DNA of 64,000 bases from Flavobacterium zepuense (GTDB taxonomy: Bacteria; Bacteroidota; Bacteroidia; Flavobacteriales; Flavobacteriaceae): NCBI RefSeq assembly GCF_007097145.1, contig NZ_VJVZ01000014.1, positions 1-64,000 on the forward strand, read 5' to 3'. The translations under genes and the position numbers were made by a program. Shown here piece by piece: positions 8,956-16,299 of this stretch. Numbering within the stretch: position 1 is the stretch's first letter; each line of letters opens with the position of its first letter. Under the pieces are notes generated by a model, which saw nothing but the letters and a program-made list of their open reading frames with translations, ran no database searches and was not told where the DNA came from.

Positions 8956-9500
8956 TTTGCCGTAGGTATACTATTACCATTGCCCTGTCGGGCATCAATT
9001 TTTTCTTTTAATATCATTCTTGCACGTGCAAGGTTAGATTTAGAGGTGCCATCTGTAATACTTAGCATCTCTGCGATCTCTTTGTGCGAATACCCATCTA
9101 TAACATACAGGTTAAACACCATCCGGTAACGGTCTGGCAGTTCCTGTATAATTTTCATCAGGTAATCCATACTTATATCTTCTGCCTCAATTTCCACATC
9201 CGGGGTATCGGGCAGGTTTTCGCTCACTATTTCAAATATGCCTTCGGTACGGTACTTTTGCAATACATTGTTTACCATAACCCTTTTGGCCCAGCCCTCA
9301 AACGACCCCTGAAACCGATACTGCCCAATTTTGCGGAAAATAAGCAAAAACCCATCCTGCAGGTTGTCCTCAGCATCGGCGCGGTTGCGGCTGTACTTTA
9401 AGCACACCGCAAACAGCTTTGGGGCAAAGAGGCGGTATAACTGCTCCTGTGCCTTAATGCTATTGTCCTGACAATCTTTTATGAGCTGCTCTAAACCCAA
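8952..9500 (-). CDS. ECF-type RNA polymerase sigma-70 factor
   Basis: 182 residues, typical for group 4 sigma factors. Region 2 is seen in 'RADAEDNLQDGFLLIFRKI' with 'FEGWAKRVMVN', and region 4 in 'LPDRYRMVFNLYVIDGYSHKEIAEML' with 'SKSNLARAR' as the recognition helix. Region 3 is absent, as expected. It overlaps by 4 bp the barrel/anti-sigma-like gene downstream. A lipoprotein gene lies just upstream and could belong to the same unit (18 bp gap). Target promoters unknown. Confidence 0.93.
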   Translation of the reverse strand: MGLEQLIKDCQDNSIKAQEQLYRLFAPKLFAVCLKYSRNRADAEDNLQDGFLLIFRKIGQYRFQGSFEGWAKRVMVNNVLQKYRTEGIFEIVSENLPDTPDVEIEAEDISMDYLMKIIQELPDRYRMVFNLYVIDGYSHKEIAEMLSITDGTSKSNLARARMILKEKIDARQGNGNSIPTAK

Positions 9501-9518
9501 TTGGTTTCCCTTTATTTG

Positions 9519-9956
9519 TTATTGTTCTGTAATGGGTACCTCTACCTCAAGAAACTCCTGGTTGCCGTTAGCATCAAGGCCTTTATAAAATTTAAACGTA
9601 TACGCGGTGCCGGTGTATTGTGTAGGGCATTCAAAATTTAGGGTTGCCACTTCGGGCAGGCTGCCTTCTATGGCAACACAGTCGTTCTGCTCAAAAACCT
9701 TAGATTGTATGGCAACTACGCGGGCGTTATTTGTTGCATCAATATCATAATAAAAGCCATCAAACACGTAACAGTCGGTTGGCCTTTGGTAATATAATTT
9801 TATGGCATAGGTATAACCGGGCGTAACATGCTCCGGCATTTCTACACTAATTGTAGGGATAAACTCCACATGAAAATTGCTCTGCGGATCGTTACCATCT
9901 ACAGAACAGGAAGCTATAATACAAAGGGTTGCAAGCAGCAATAAAAGCTTTCTCAT
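9519..9956 (-). CDS. Hypothetical lipoprotein
   Basis: 145 residues with a clear lipoprotein signal (MRKLLLLLATLCIIASC, lipobox IASC). The mature part is beta-rich with three further cysteines (near residues 63, 92 and 109) that could form a disulphide. I do not recognise the family. It is 18 bp upstream of the ECF sigma gene on the same strand, hinting at shared transcription and a periplasmic or outer-membrane role in envelope stress. Confidence 0.7.
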   Translation of the reverse strand: MRKLLLLLATLCIIASCSVDGNDPQSNFHVEFIPTISVEMPEHVTPGYTYAIKLYYQRPTDCYVFDGFYYDIDATNNARVVAIQSKVFEQNDCVAIEGSLPEVATLNFECPTQYTGTAYTFKFYKGLDANGNQEFLEVEVPITEQ

Positions 9957-10212
9957 AAATCGTTTCTAAAAAAGTATATAATTCTCCTTATGCAGGTTAG
10001 ATACACAAAGCGGCAAAAGGTTGCGTGTATTTTACTATAAATTTAGCAAAGAACTCGTTTAAACTTTTTCTAATTGGCTGCAAAATAATCTTTTCGCCTA
10101 ATCTTTTATCTATTTCTTACTCCGTAGCCCAGCTATGCAGTGCAAAAAAGCCAAAATCTAAGCCAAAAATCTTTATTTTTCGCTTCAATCAAAAAAGCTT
10201 AAACAAGTTCAT

Positions 10213-10240
10213 AAAAAAACCCCGATGCACATCGGGGTTT
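10213..10240 (-). terminator. Terminator after recA
   Basis: Stem aaccccgat / atcggggtt with a short loop, followed on the minus strand by a run of T. It lies 7 bases past the recA stop. The ~260 bases between this and the lipoprotein gene show no gene. Confidence 0.9.
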
Positions 10241-10246
10241 AAATTT

Positions 10247-11251
10247 TTAAGCCATATTTTCTTTAATGGCATCCTTTATTTTATGTTCCAGCTCATCGGC
10301 CATCTCCGGATTATCTTTAATTAAAGCCTTAACGGCATCGCGCCCCTGGCCTAATTTAGTATCGCCGTAGCTAAACCATGAACCCGATTTTTTAATGATC
10401 TCAAACTCAACGGCAAGGTCTAATATCTCGCCCGTCTTGCTAACGCCTTCGCCATACATAATATCGAATTCGGCTGTTTTAAACGGTGGCGCCACTTTAT
10501 TTTTAACGATCTTAACCTTGGTACGGTTACCAATTACATTTTCGCCATCTTTAATTTGAGCCGACCTACGGATATCTATACGTACCGATGCGTAAAATTT
10601 AAGTGCGTTACCACCCGTAGTAGTCTCCGGGTTACCAAACATAACACCAATTTTTTCGCGCAGCTGGTTAATAAAGAAAACCGTACAGTTGGTTTTGCTA
10701 ATGGTACCCGTAAGTTTACGAAGCGCCTGGCTCATAAGGCGTGCATGAAGACCCATTTTAGAGTCGCCCATTTCGCCCTCTATCTCGCTCTTTGGCGTAA
10801 GTGCCGCAACCGAGTCGATCACCACAATATCAATCGCTCCCGAACGGATAAGGTTTTCGGCAATTTCCAGTGCCTGCTCACCGTTATCGGGCTGCGATAT
10901 AATAAGGTTTTCTACATCTACATTAAGTTTTTCGGCATAACTACGGTCAAAAGCATGCTCAGCATCTATAAAGGCAGCTATACCACCCGCTTTTTGGGCT
11001 TCGGCAATAGCGTGTAAGGTTAAGGTTGTTTTACCCGAAGATTCCGGGCCATATATTTCGATGATCCTGCCGCGCGGGTAGCCGTTAACCCCAAGGGCAA
11101 GGTCTACACCCAGCGAGCCTGATGGAATAGATTCTACTTCTTCAACGGCGCGGTCGCCCAGTTTCATTACGGTACCTTTACCGTAAGCTTTATCTAATTT
11201 ATCCAGCGTTAGCTGTAGTGCTTTTAATTTTGCTTCTTTTTCTCCGCTCAT
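10247..11251 (-). CDS. recA: Recombinase RecA
   Basis: 334 residues. DNA-dependent ATPase for homologous recombination and SOS coprotease activity. Walker A is GPESSGKTT (68-76), Walker B 'IDIVVIDSVAAL', loop L2 region 'FINQLREKIGVMFGNPETTTGGNALKFYA' type sequence is intact, and the C-terminal domain ends in a short acidic/basic tail. It is transcribed alone from a well-formed promoter and ended by a strong terminator. The AT-rich defence-like pair lies directly upstream in the opposite direction. Confidence 0.98.
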   Translation of the reverse strand: MSGEKEAKLKALQLTLDKLDKAYGKGTVMKLGDRAVEEVESIPSGSLGVDLALGVNGYPRGRIIEIYGPESSGKTTLTLHAIAEAQKAGGIAAFIDAEHAFDRSYAEKLNVDVENLIISQPDNGEQALEIAENLIRSGAIDIVVIDSVAALTPKSEIEGEMGDSKMGLHARLMSQALRKLTGTISKTNCTVFFINQLREKIGVMFGNPETTTGGNALKFYASVRIDIRRSAQIKDGENVIGNRTKVKIVKNKVAPPFKTAEFDIMYGEGVSKTGEILDLAVEFEIIKKSGSWFSYGDTKLGQGRDAVKALIKDNPEMADELEHKIKDAIKENMA

Positions 11252-11296
11252 GGTGCTTTTATATGTTTGAGTAAAAGTAATTCTTTTTTGTTACAG

Positions 11297-11325
11297 CAAA
11301 GATAAGAAAATAATCTTATAAACAA
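11297..11325 (-). promoter_or_regulatory. recA promoter
   Basis: On the minus strand: TTG (11323-11325), 18 bp spacer, TATCTTTG (11297-11304). This is a full match to the Bacteroidota -33/-7 consensus. No obvious LexA-type palindrome was recognised nearby. Confidence 0.7.
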
Positions 11326-11435
11326 TTATTTTCTTTTAAAATAATCATAGTCAATAAATAAATTATTTAATTAAAAATGAATTGATGAAAAAATTTGATT
11401 ATTTTTAACACTAAGGTTTTCTAAATTAATATAGT

Positions 11436-12425
11436 ATGGCATCAACAGTAAATTCTGCATTTAGTGATTTCAATAAAAATACAGTCAATTTAGAAAAAAA
11501 TAATACTGATAATGCTCGTTCAAGTAGAGATTGGCTTTTAAGTCAATTAAATTCATTTCCGAATAAAGTCGAAAATTTTCCTTTAGATTATCCTGACAAA
11601 CATATTAAATACGGATCATTTGCTAGAAATACGAAGATTAAACCATTAGATGATATTGATTTGATGTATTGTTTGCATGGTTCAGGAGGTTACTATCAAA
11701 TAGATTTCTATAATCGTAATACGTACTATATTCATACAGAAAATTCTTCTGAGAATTTACAAAAACTTTCAGACCAAAATAAATTGAATTCTATAAAAGT
11801 TGTAAATAAATTTGTTAAATCACTATCAAATGTTCCTCAATATTCTAATTCTTCGGTTAAACGAAACCAAGAGGCGGCAGTACTTAATTTAATTTCTTAT
11901 GATTGGTGTTTTGATATTGTGCCATGTTTTTTTACGACAGAGGGATTATATTTGATACCAGATGGTGTAGGTAATTGGAAAGCTACAAACCCTTTAATAG
12001 ATAACGAGAATGTAAAATCAATAAATTCGAATTATAATGGCAAAGTTTTGCAACTTATTAGGGTATTAAAATATTGGAATGTTAATTCTTTAAGTCCTAA
12101 ACTAGGGTCTTATTTTTTTGAAATCATAGTTTTAAATTTTGTAAAATCTAAAGTTGAACTACCTAGTTTTATCGATTTCGCAATTAGAGATTTTTTTGAC
12201 TATTTGTCTTTACATATATATTATGATGTTTTTGATCCGAAAGGCATTCAGGGCAATATTAATGATTTAACTTATGATCAAAAGGTAAAAATATCTAATA
12301 AAGCTAAGTCTTGTCTAGAAATAGCAAATGATGCAATTTATCAAGAAACTAGCTTAAAAAATCAAAAAAAAGCAATCGAAAATTGGTGTAAAATCTTTGG
12401 TGATAAATTCCCTACATATGAATGA
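11436..12425 (+). CDS. SMODS-type CD-NTase (cyclic-oligonucleotide synthase, CBASS-like)
   Basis: 329 residues. The nucleotidyltransferase core is seen as GS (60-61) followed by 'PLDDIDLM' with metal-binding D73 and D75, and a third acidic residue D160 in 'DWCFDIVPCF'; 'IPDGVGNW' and 'KVLQLIRVLKYWN' are also typical of SMODS/CD-NTase proteins. Such enzymes make cyclic di- or trinucleotides when phage infection is sensed, which switch on an effector. The downstream gene overlaps it by 8 bp and encodes a four-TM protein, giving the minimal CBASS layout. Base composition is far more AT-rich than recA or the next gene, which indicates transfer. The product nucleotide cannot be read from sequence; not every SMODS protein is proven to be anti-phage. 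Confidence 0.85.
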   Translation: MASTVNSAFSDFNKNTVNLEKNNTDNARSSRDWLLSQLNSFPNKVENFPLDYPDKHIKYGSFARNTKIKPLDDIDLMYCLHGSGGYYQIDFYNRNTYYIHTENSSENLQKLSDQNKLNSIKVVNKFVKSLSNVPQYSNSSVKRNQEAAVLNLISYDWCFDIVPCFFTTEGLYLIPDGVGNWKATNPLIDNENVKSINSNYNGKVLQLIRVLKYWNVNSLSPKLGSYFFEIIVLNFVKSKVELPSFIDFAIRDFFDYLSLHIYYDVFDPKGIQGNINDLTYDQKVKISNKAKSCLEIANDAIYQETSLKNQKKAIENWCKIFGDKFPTYE

Positions 12426-13194
12426 ATACTATAATCCTTTGAGAGAATCATTTAAGCTAGCCAAAAAATTAGACAAGATAACATTTTGGTTTATGATAGT
12501 ATCGGCTGCATTGACAATTTTTAATTATATATTTAATATATATCTTCAGGATTATAAAAGTATAGCTGTTATTTTAAGTACAATTAACACAATTATAATT
12601 ACAATATATGCTCTACTAAAATTCGCGATTAGTTACATCATCTTTCACACTTCTTTCGATAAACGTTCAGATTTTATAGATAACTCTTTTGGAACAAATT
12701 ATTCATCTAATAGATCAAATCAATATTATAATAACGATACAATAGAAAATGGCATTTTAAGAATGGGGGCAAATAGCTTTGAAAGTTGTTTTTTTACCTA
12801 TAATTTATCTGTAAAATCTTTACAATCCAAATGGATAATTAATATCGCTGTAACTGTAATTATTATTGGTCTTGCATTGCAAGGTTATAACTCAGCTTTA
12901 TCAATGATTTTGCAATTGGCATTACCATTATATCTGATTTCAGATGCTGTTAATAATTCAATATTTTGTTTAAGGATCAAAAATATTTTAGATAATTTTT
13001 GTCGCCTATATAATGATTTATTAGATAGCTCGCAGTTACAAAAAAAAGAGCCCGAAATCATTCTTATAGTATTAAATTATGAAACCACGTTGTCAACATT
13101 CAATTTATTAATTAGCGAAGAAGTATATAATAAATATAATCCAGATTTATCAGTAAGATGGACTGGTTTAAAAGAACAATACAATCTTAAATAA
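12418..13194 (+). CDS. Four-TM effector, S-4TM-like (SMODS-associated)
   Basis: 258 residues. Four hydrophobic helices lie at about 21-43, 47-70, 140-160 and 164-184; between the second and third is a soluble loop with 'KRSDFIDNSFGTNYS', resembling the conserved loop of S-4TM proteins that accompany SMODS nucleotidyltransferases. In CBASS such proteins are thought to sense the cyclic nucleotide and damage the membrane. I chose ATG 12418 (MNEYYNPL), which overlaps the CD-NTase stop by 8 bp, over the in-frame start at 12397. AT content matches the partner gene. No ubiquitin-like, JAB or HORMA/TRIP13 genes are present, so if CBASS it is the two-gene (type I) form. The S-4TM assignment is by pattern only. 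Confidence 0.7.
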   Translation: MNEYYNPLRESFKLAKKLDKITFWFMIVSAALTIFNYIFNIYLQDYKSIAVILSTINTIIITIYALLKFAISYIIFHTSFDKRSDFIDNSFGTNYSSNRSNQYYNNDTIENGILRMGANSFESCFFTYNLSVKSLQSKWIINIAVTVIIIGLALQGYNSALSMILQLALPLYLISDAVNNSIFCLRIKNILDNFCRLYNDLLDSSQLQKKEPEIILIVLNYETTLSTFNLLISEEVYNKYNPDLSVRWTGLKEQYNLK

Positions 13195-13213
13195 ATAGTG
13201 ACTCCTAAATTCA

Positions 13214-13987
13214 TTATTTTCTCTTCCCAATAACCTCAAACAACAACTCCGGTTCGTTGGTGGTAATAAAATCAACGTTTTGGTTAAGCAGGGTTTCCAT
13301 TTCGGGTTTGTCGTTCACCGTCCAGGCGTTAATGGTAAGGCCCAGTTTTTTGGCTTCGGTAATATAGTCGGGGTGCTCTTTGTACACGCTGTAATGGTAA
13401 TCCAACCCGGTGTAGCCGGCGGCTTTGGCTTCGGCAGGGGTTTTGTCGCCATTTAAGTAGGCTATCATAGCCTTTGGTGCCAACTCGTGCAGGCGTATGC
13501 CCACCTCAAAACTAAAGCAGATATACTCCACCTGTTTTTCGGCTTTAAGCTTTTTAACCATATCTACACACAATTGGGTAAGCTGTAGCGATCGCTCGGG
13601 ACTGACTTCCGATGTTTTTATCTCAAGTATCAGTTTAGTCTTCTTTTGCTTTAGCCCCTCGGTAAGGTAGGCTTGCAGGGTGGGTATCTTTTCGCGGTTG
13701 GGGTGCTGCTTTGTCAGCAGTTGAGCGTAAGTGCTTTTTTCTATATCAAGGCCATAAAACTCATGGTCGTGGTTAACCACAATTACGTTATCGGCCGTAA
13801 GGTGCACATCAAACTCGCTCCCAAAGCATTTTAACGCCACCGCATGGTTTAACGATGCTATGGAATTTTCGGGCAGGTTATTATTTTTCCAGGCGCCGCG
13901 GTGGGCAATAACCACGTTGTTGTTAAACTGGGCATAGGCGGTAAGGGTAAACAGTAACGCCAGGCTTAGGGTATACAGTTTTTTCAT
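13214..13987 (-). CDS. Glycerophosphodiester phosphodiesterase family protein
   Basis: 257 residues. A signal peptide (MKKLYTLSLALLFTLTAYAQ) sends it to the periplasm. The GDPD barrel shows 'AHRGAWKNNNLPENSIASL' with catalytic His and the E-N pair, 'EFDVHLTADNVIVVNHD' with metal-binding E/D and the second catalytic His, and 'LEIKTS' with a further metal ligand. It should hydrolyse glycerophosphodiesters to glycerol-3-phosphate and an alcohol. It converges with the CBASS-like pair (19 bp gap) and appears to be native in composition. Confidence 0.92.
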   Translation of the reverse strand: MKKLYTLSLALLFTLTAYAQFNNNVVIAHRGAWKNNNLPENSIASLNHAVALKCFGSEFDVHLTADNVIVVNHDHEFYGLDIEKSTYAQLLTKQHPNREKIPTLQAYLTEGLKQKKTKLILEIKTSEVSPERSLQLTQLCVDMVKKLKAEKQVEYICFSFEVGIRLHELAPKAMIAYLNGDKTPAEAKAAGYTGLDYHYSVYKEHPDYITEAKKLGLTINAWTVNDKPEMETLLNQNVDFITTNEPELLFEVIGKRK

Positions 13988-14102
13988 TCGGAAAAGTTTA
14001 AGGGCAAAGTTCGGGATAAAAATAGAGTTGGGAGTTATGGGAGAGTTAAGGAGCAGGCCTCACACCTCTCTGATATTTTATGGAGAATAATACAATAGAC
14101 GA

Positions 14103-14241
14103 CCTCACCCCCCAACCCCTCTCCGAAGGAGAGGGGAGCCAGGAACGGGTACAGTTCGGATTATGTGTTGTAAATTTTCAATGCGATGAACATTTAAGTG
14201 TAGCTACCCCCCTCTCCTTCGGAGAGGGGTTGGGGGTGAGG
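14103..14241. repeat. Long inverted repeat of C/G-rich palindromic units
   Basis: Two ~35 bp arms (14103-14137 and 14207-14241) are near-perfect reverse complements, separated by ~70 bp. Each arm also contains its own hairpin (cccctctcc / ggagagggg). This is the widely scattered unit whose translation gives spurious peptides like 'LTPQPLSEGEG'; no gene is present in it. It lies in the 554 bp gene-free stretch 13988-14541. Confidence 0.85.
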
Positions 14242-14285
14242 TTTTACTTTTTAAATATTTCACCCCATAGCAACCCCGACACTCC

Positions 14286-14452
14286 GGTTTTTGACATAGT
14301 TAGCGTAACTCAAAGTCCGAAAGTGAAATATTAAGCCTTTTTGGGCGTTTTACAGCGATTTTGAGCCGCAAAAGTGTCGCTCCCTGATTTACAAAATAAC
14401 GCTTCAGGTGTCAAAAACCGCGTTTTTTTACCAAAAGTGAAATATCAGGCAC
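14286..14452. repeat. Imperfect palindromic intergenic repeat
   Basis: ggtttttgaca (14286-14296) is the reverse complement of tgtcaaaaacc (14409-14419). Inside are a hairpin (agcga..ttttg / caaaa..tcgct, about 14353-14381) and a 28 bp block (14309-14336) also found at 55408-55435. A shorter relative of that block (aaaagtgaaatat) recurs near 14434. No coding potential seen. Confidence 0.55.
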
Positions 14453-14473
14453 CATCTAAACCATAAAAATTAT

Positions 14474-14481
14474 TACTTTTG
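14474..14481 (+). promoter_or_regulatory. -7 box (TACTTTTG) of trhO
   Basis: Matches TAnnTTTG and lies 60 bases before ATG 14542. No TTG at the usual -33 distance. An alternative TTG start at 14479 would fall in this box and is rejected. Confidence 0.5.
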
Positions 14482-14541
14482 CAGCGGTTCCGCCAACAGG
14501 AGCCAAAACATACTGAAAAATCTCACTTAAACTTGTATAGC

Positions 14542-15897
14542 ATGCAACTGTTCAACACTTTAAGCGCAGAAGAAAGAGCCGAACTTATAGAGCAGTCCGG
14601 TAAACAGCGCCTTACGCTTTCTTTCTATGCCTACACCCAACTACCTGATCCTAAACAATTTCGCGATAGCCTTTTCCTTGCCTGGAACCCTTTAGAGGTT
14701 TTAGGGAGGATATACGTGGCCAAAGAGGGCATTAACGCCCAGCTTTCGTTACCGGCTGATAACTTCTATACCTTTAAGGATCATTTAGATACGATTGATT
14801 TTCTTAAAGATATCCGCCTGAATGTTGCCGTAGAGCACGACGACCTGTCATTCCTGAAGCTAACTATCAAAGTCCGCGACAAGATCGTTGCCGATGGCCT
14901 TGACGATGCCTCGTTTGACGTGACTAACAAAGGTATTCACCTGGGTGCCAAGGACTTTAACCAAATGCTGGAAGACCCCAACACCATTGTGGTAGATTTC
15001 AGGAACCATTACGAGAGCGAAATAGGGCATTTCCGTAACGCGGTAACCCCTGATGTTGAGACGTTTAGGGAGTCGTTACCCATTATAGAGAATCAACTCG
15101 CCGACCATAAGGAAGACAAAAACCTGCTAATGTACTGTACCGGAGGCATTAGGTGCGAGAAAGCATCGGCATTCTTTAAGCACAAGGGCTTTAAAAACGT
15201 GTACCAGCTGGAGGGTGGCATTATAGAATACACCCGCCAGGTAAAAGCTGAAGGCCTGGAAAGCAAGTTTATAGGTAAGAATTTTGTGTTTGACGCCCGC
15301 CTTGGCGAGCGCATTACCGATGATATTGTGGCCCAATGCCACCAATGCGGCAAACCCTGCGACAACCACACCAACTGCGCTAATGAGGCCTGCCACCTGC
15401 TGTTCATTCAATGTGATGAATGTAAGGAAAGCATGCATAATACCTGCTCTTCTGAGTGTTTGGAAATCATTCAGTTACCGGAGGATAAACAGAAAGAACT
15501 GCGCCGTGGCATTATGAAGGGCAACATGATCTTCCGTAAAGGGAAGTCGGAAAAACTGGCCTTTAAAAAGTCGGGCGAACTTACCGATGTGCCTCTGGCT
15601 GTTGCAACTAAAGTCAAAACCGCACCAAGGCAGCGAATTAAAAAGGTGCTTATAGGTAGGGGCGAGCACTACTACCCTAAGGCGGGCGTTGGCCAGTTTA
15701 CTATAGAGAATGGCGAGCTAACCGTTGGCGACCGCATATTAATCTCGGGCCCAAGTACTGGTGAAGAGCAACTTACCGTTGAAGCACTTCGTGTAAACGG
15801 TCAGGATGGTACTGTAGCTATAGCAGGTGATAAGGTTACGTTTAACCTGCCGTTCCGCATCAGGTTGTCTGATAAATTGTTTAAAATATTGGGGTAA
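14542..15897 (+). CDS. trhO: tRNA uridine(34) hydroxylase TrhO with C-terminal beta-barrel extension
   Basis: 451 residues. The N-terminal ferredoxin-like domain (about 1-120) and rhodanese domain with active-site loop CTGGIRC (C199-C205) identify TrhO/YceA, which uses O2 to make 5-hydroxyuridine at tRNA position 34. A cysteine-rich segment (about 260-300: CHQC, CDNHTNC, CDEC) may bind zinc, as in the family. The last ~90 residues ('VGQFTIENGELTVGDRIL...LPFRIRLSDKLFKI') are not in E. coli TrhO and resemble the small translation-factor-like barrel at the end of U32 proteins such as TrhP, the other U34 hydroxylation enzyme. Start chosen from the promoter box and fit to family. Confidence 0.9.
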   Translation: MQLFNTLSAEERAELIEQSGKQRLTLSFYAYTQLPDPKQFRDSLFLAWNPLEVLGRIYVAKEGINAQLSLPADNFYTFKDHLDTIDFLKDIRLNVAVEHDDLSFLKLTIKVRDKIVADGLDDASFDVTNKGIHLGAKDFNQMLEDPNTIVVDFRNHYESEIGHFRNAVTPDVETFRESLPIIENQLADHKEDKNLLMYCTGGIRCEKASAFFKHKGFKNVYQLEGGIIEYTRQVKAEGLESKFIGKNFVFDARLGERITDDIVAQCHQCGKPCDNHTNCANEACHLLFIQCDECKESMHNTCSSECLEIIQLPEDKQKELRRGIMKGNMIFRKGKSEKLAFKKSGELTDVPLAVATKVKTAPRQRIKKVLIGRGEHYYPKAGVGQFTIENGELTVGDRILISGPSTGEEQLTVEALRVNGQDGTVAIAGDKVTFNLPFRIRLSDKLFKILG

Positions 15898-15919
15898 TTA
15901 CTTGTTCCTTAATAATTTA

Positions 15920-15950
15920 GAAACCTGCCATCGTGCAGGTTTTTTATTTT
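15920..15950 (+). terminator. Terminator after trhO
   Basis: Stem aaacctgc / gcaggttt with loop catcgt, followed by six T. It begins 23 bases after the stop codon. Confidence 0.85.
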
Positions 15951-16200
15951 CTTTTGTCTTGAAACAAAAGAAACAAAAATTCAAGGCTCGAACTTCTTAT
16001 GCTACAAATCAGGAACTTTGGCTAAACGATTTGAACTCGCGGCGCTCAAACACCAAATCGTTCTTAACGCCTAAGCTCCTGATTTGCTTAACGCAACGAA
16101 GTTTAAGGCCTTAGCTCCACTCAAGCCTGCTCACTCATAGCAGATTGCTTACTTCCGTTTCATTTGGTGAGGGGCTGGCGGTCAGGCCTGTGGATTTTGC
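15950..16200. repeat. Structured intergenic repeat element upstream of ricT
   Basis: Starts with a palindrome (cttttgt / acaaaag, 15951-15970), then a nested ~82 nt hairpin: caaatcagga (16005-16014) pairs with tcctgatttg (16077-16086), and inside it aacgattt (16025-16032) pairs with aaatcgtt (16055-16062). Similar 'cttttgtcttgaaacaaaag' elements occur between genes in many Flavobacteriia by my recollection. It fills most of the 402 bp gap 15898-16299. No ORF is convincing. Confidence 0.65.
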
Positions 16201-16229
16201 ACCAATCCCGCAAAAAAATACTATCTTTA
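16197..16229 (+). promoter_or_regulatory. Possible promoter of the ricT-gldH-pbp operon
   Basis: TTG (16197-16199), 22 bp spacer, TATCTTTA (16222-16229), one base off the -7 consensus. The TTG lies at the edge of the repeat element, so the element may supply half of the promoter. Confidence 0.4.
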
Positions 16230-16299
16230 CCCGCAAAACGTTTTACTAACATTAGAATCGTAGTGGCTAAGCCACGATCTATATATATCTACATAAACT

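Noticed and set aside
7901..8965. Long plus-strand ORF (354 residues) rich in Leu/Ser/Pro
   Set aside because: It is antisense to the Asn-rich tract of the minus-strand barrel protein; low-complexity codons on one strand make open frames on the other. No start context and no family match.
10025..10324. 99-residue plus-strand ORF downstream of recA
   Set aside because: Lys/Phe-rich reading of AT-rich spacer and the recA terminator, and it runs antisense into recA.
14080..14334. Small ORF with 'LTPQPLSEGEG' peptide
   Set aside because: This is the translation of the palindromic repeat; the same peptide is a known artefact of such repeats.
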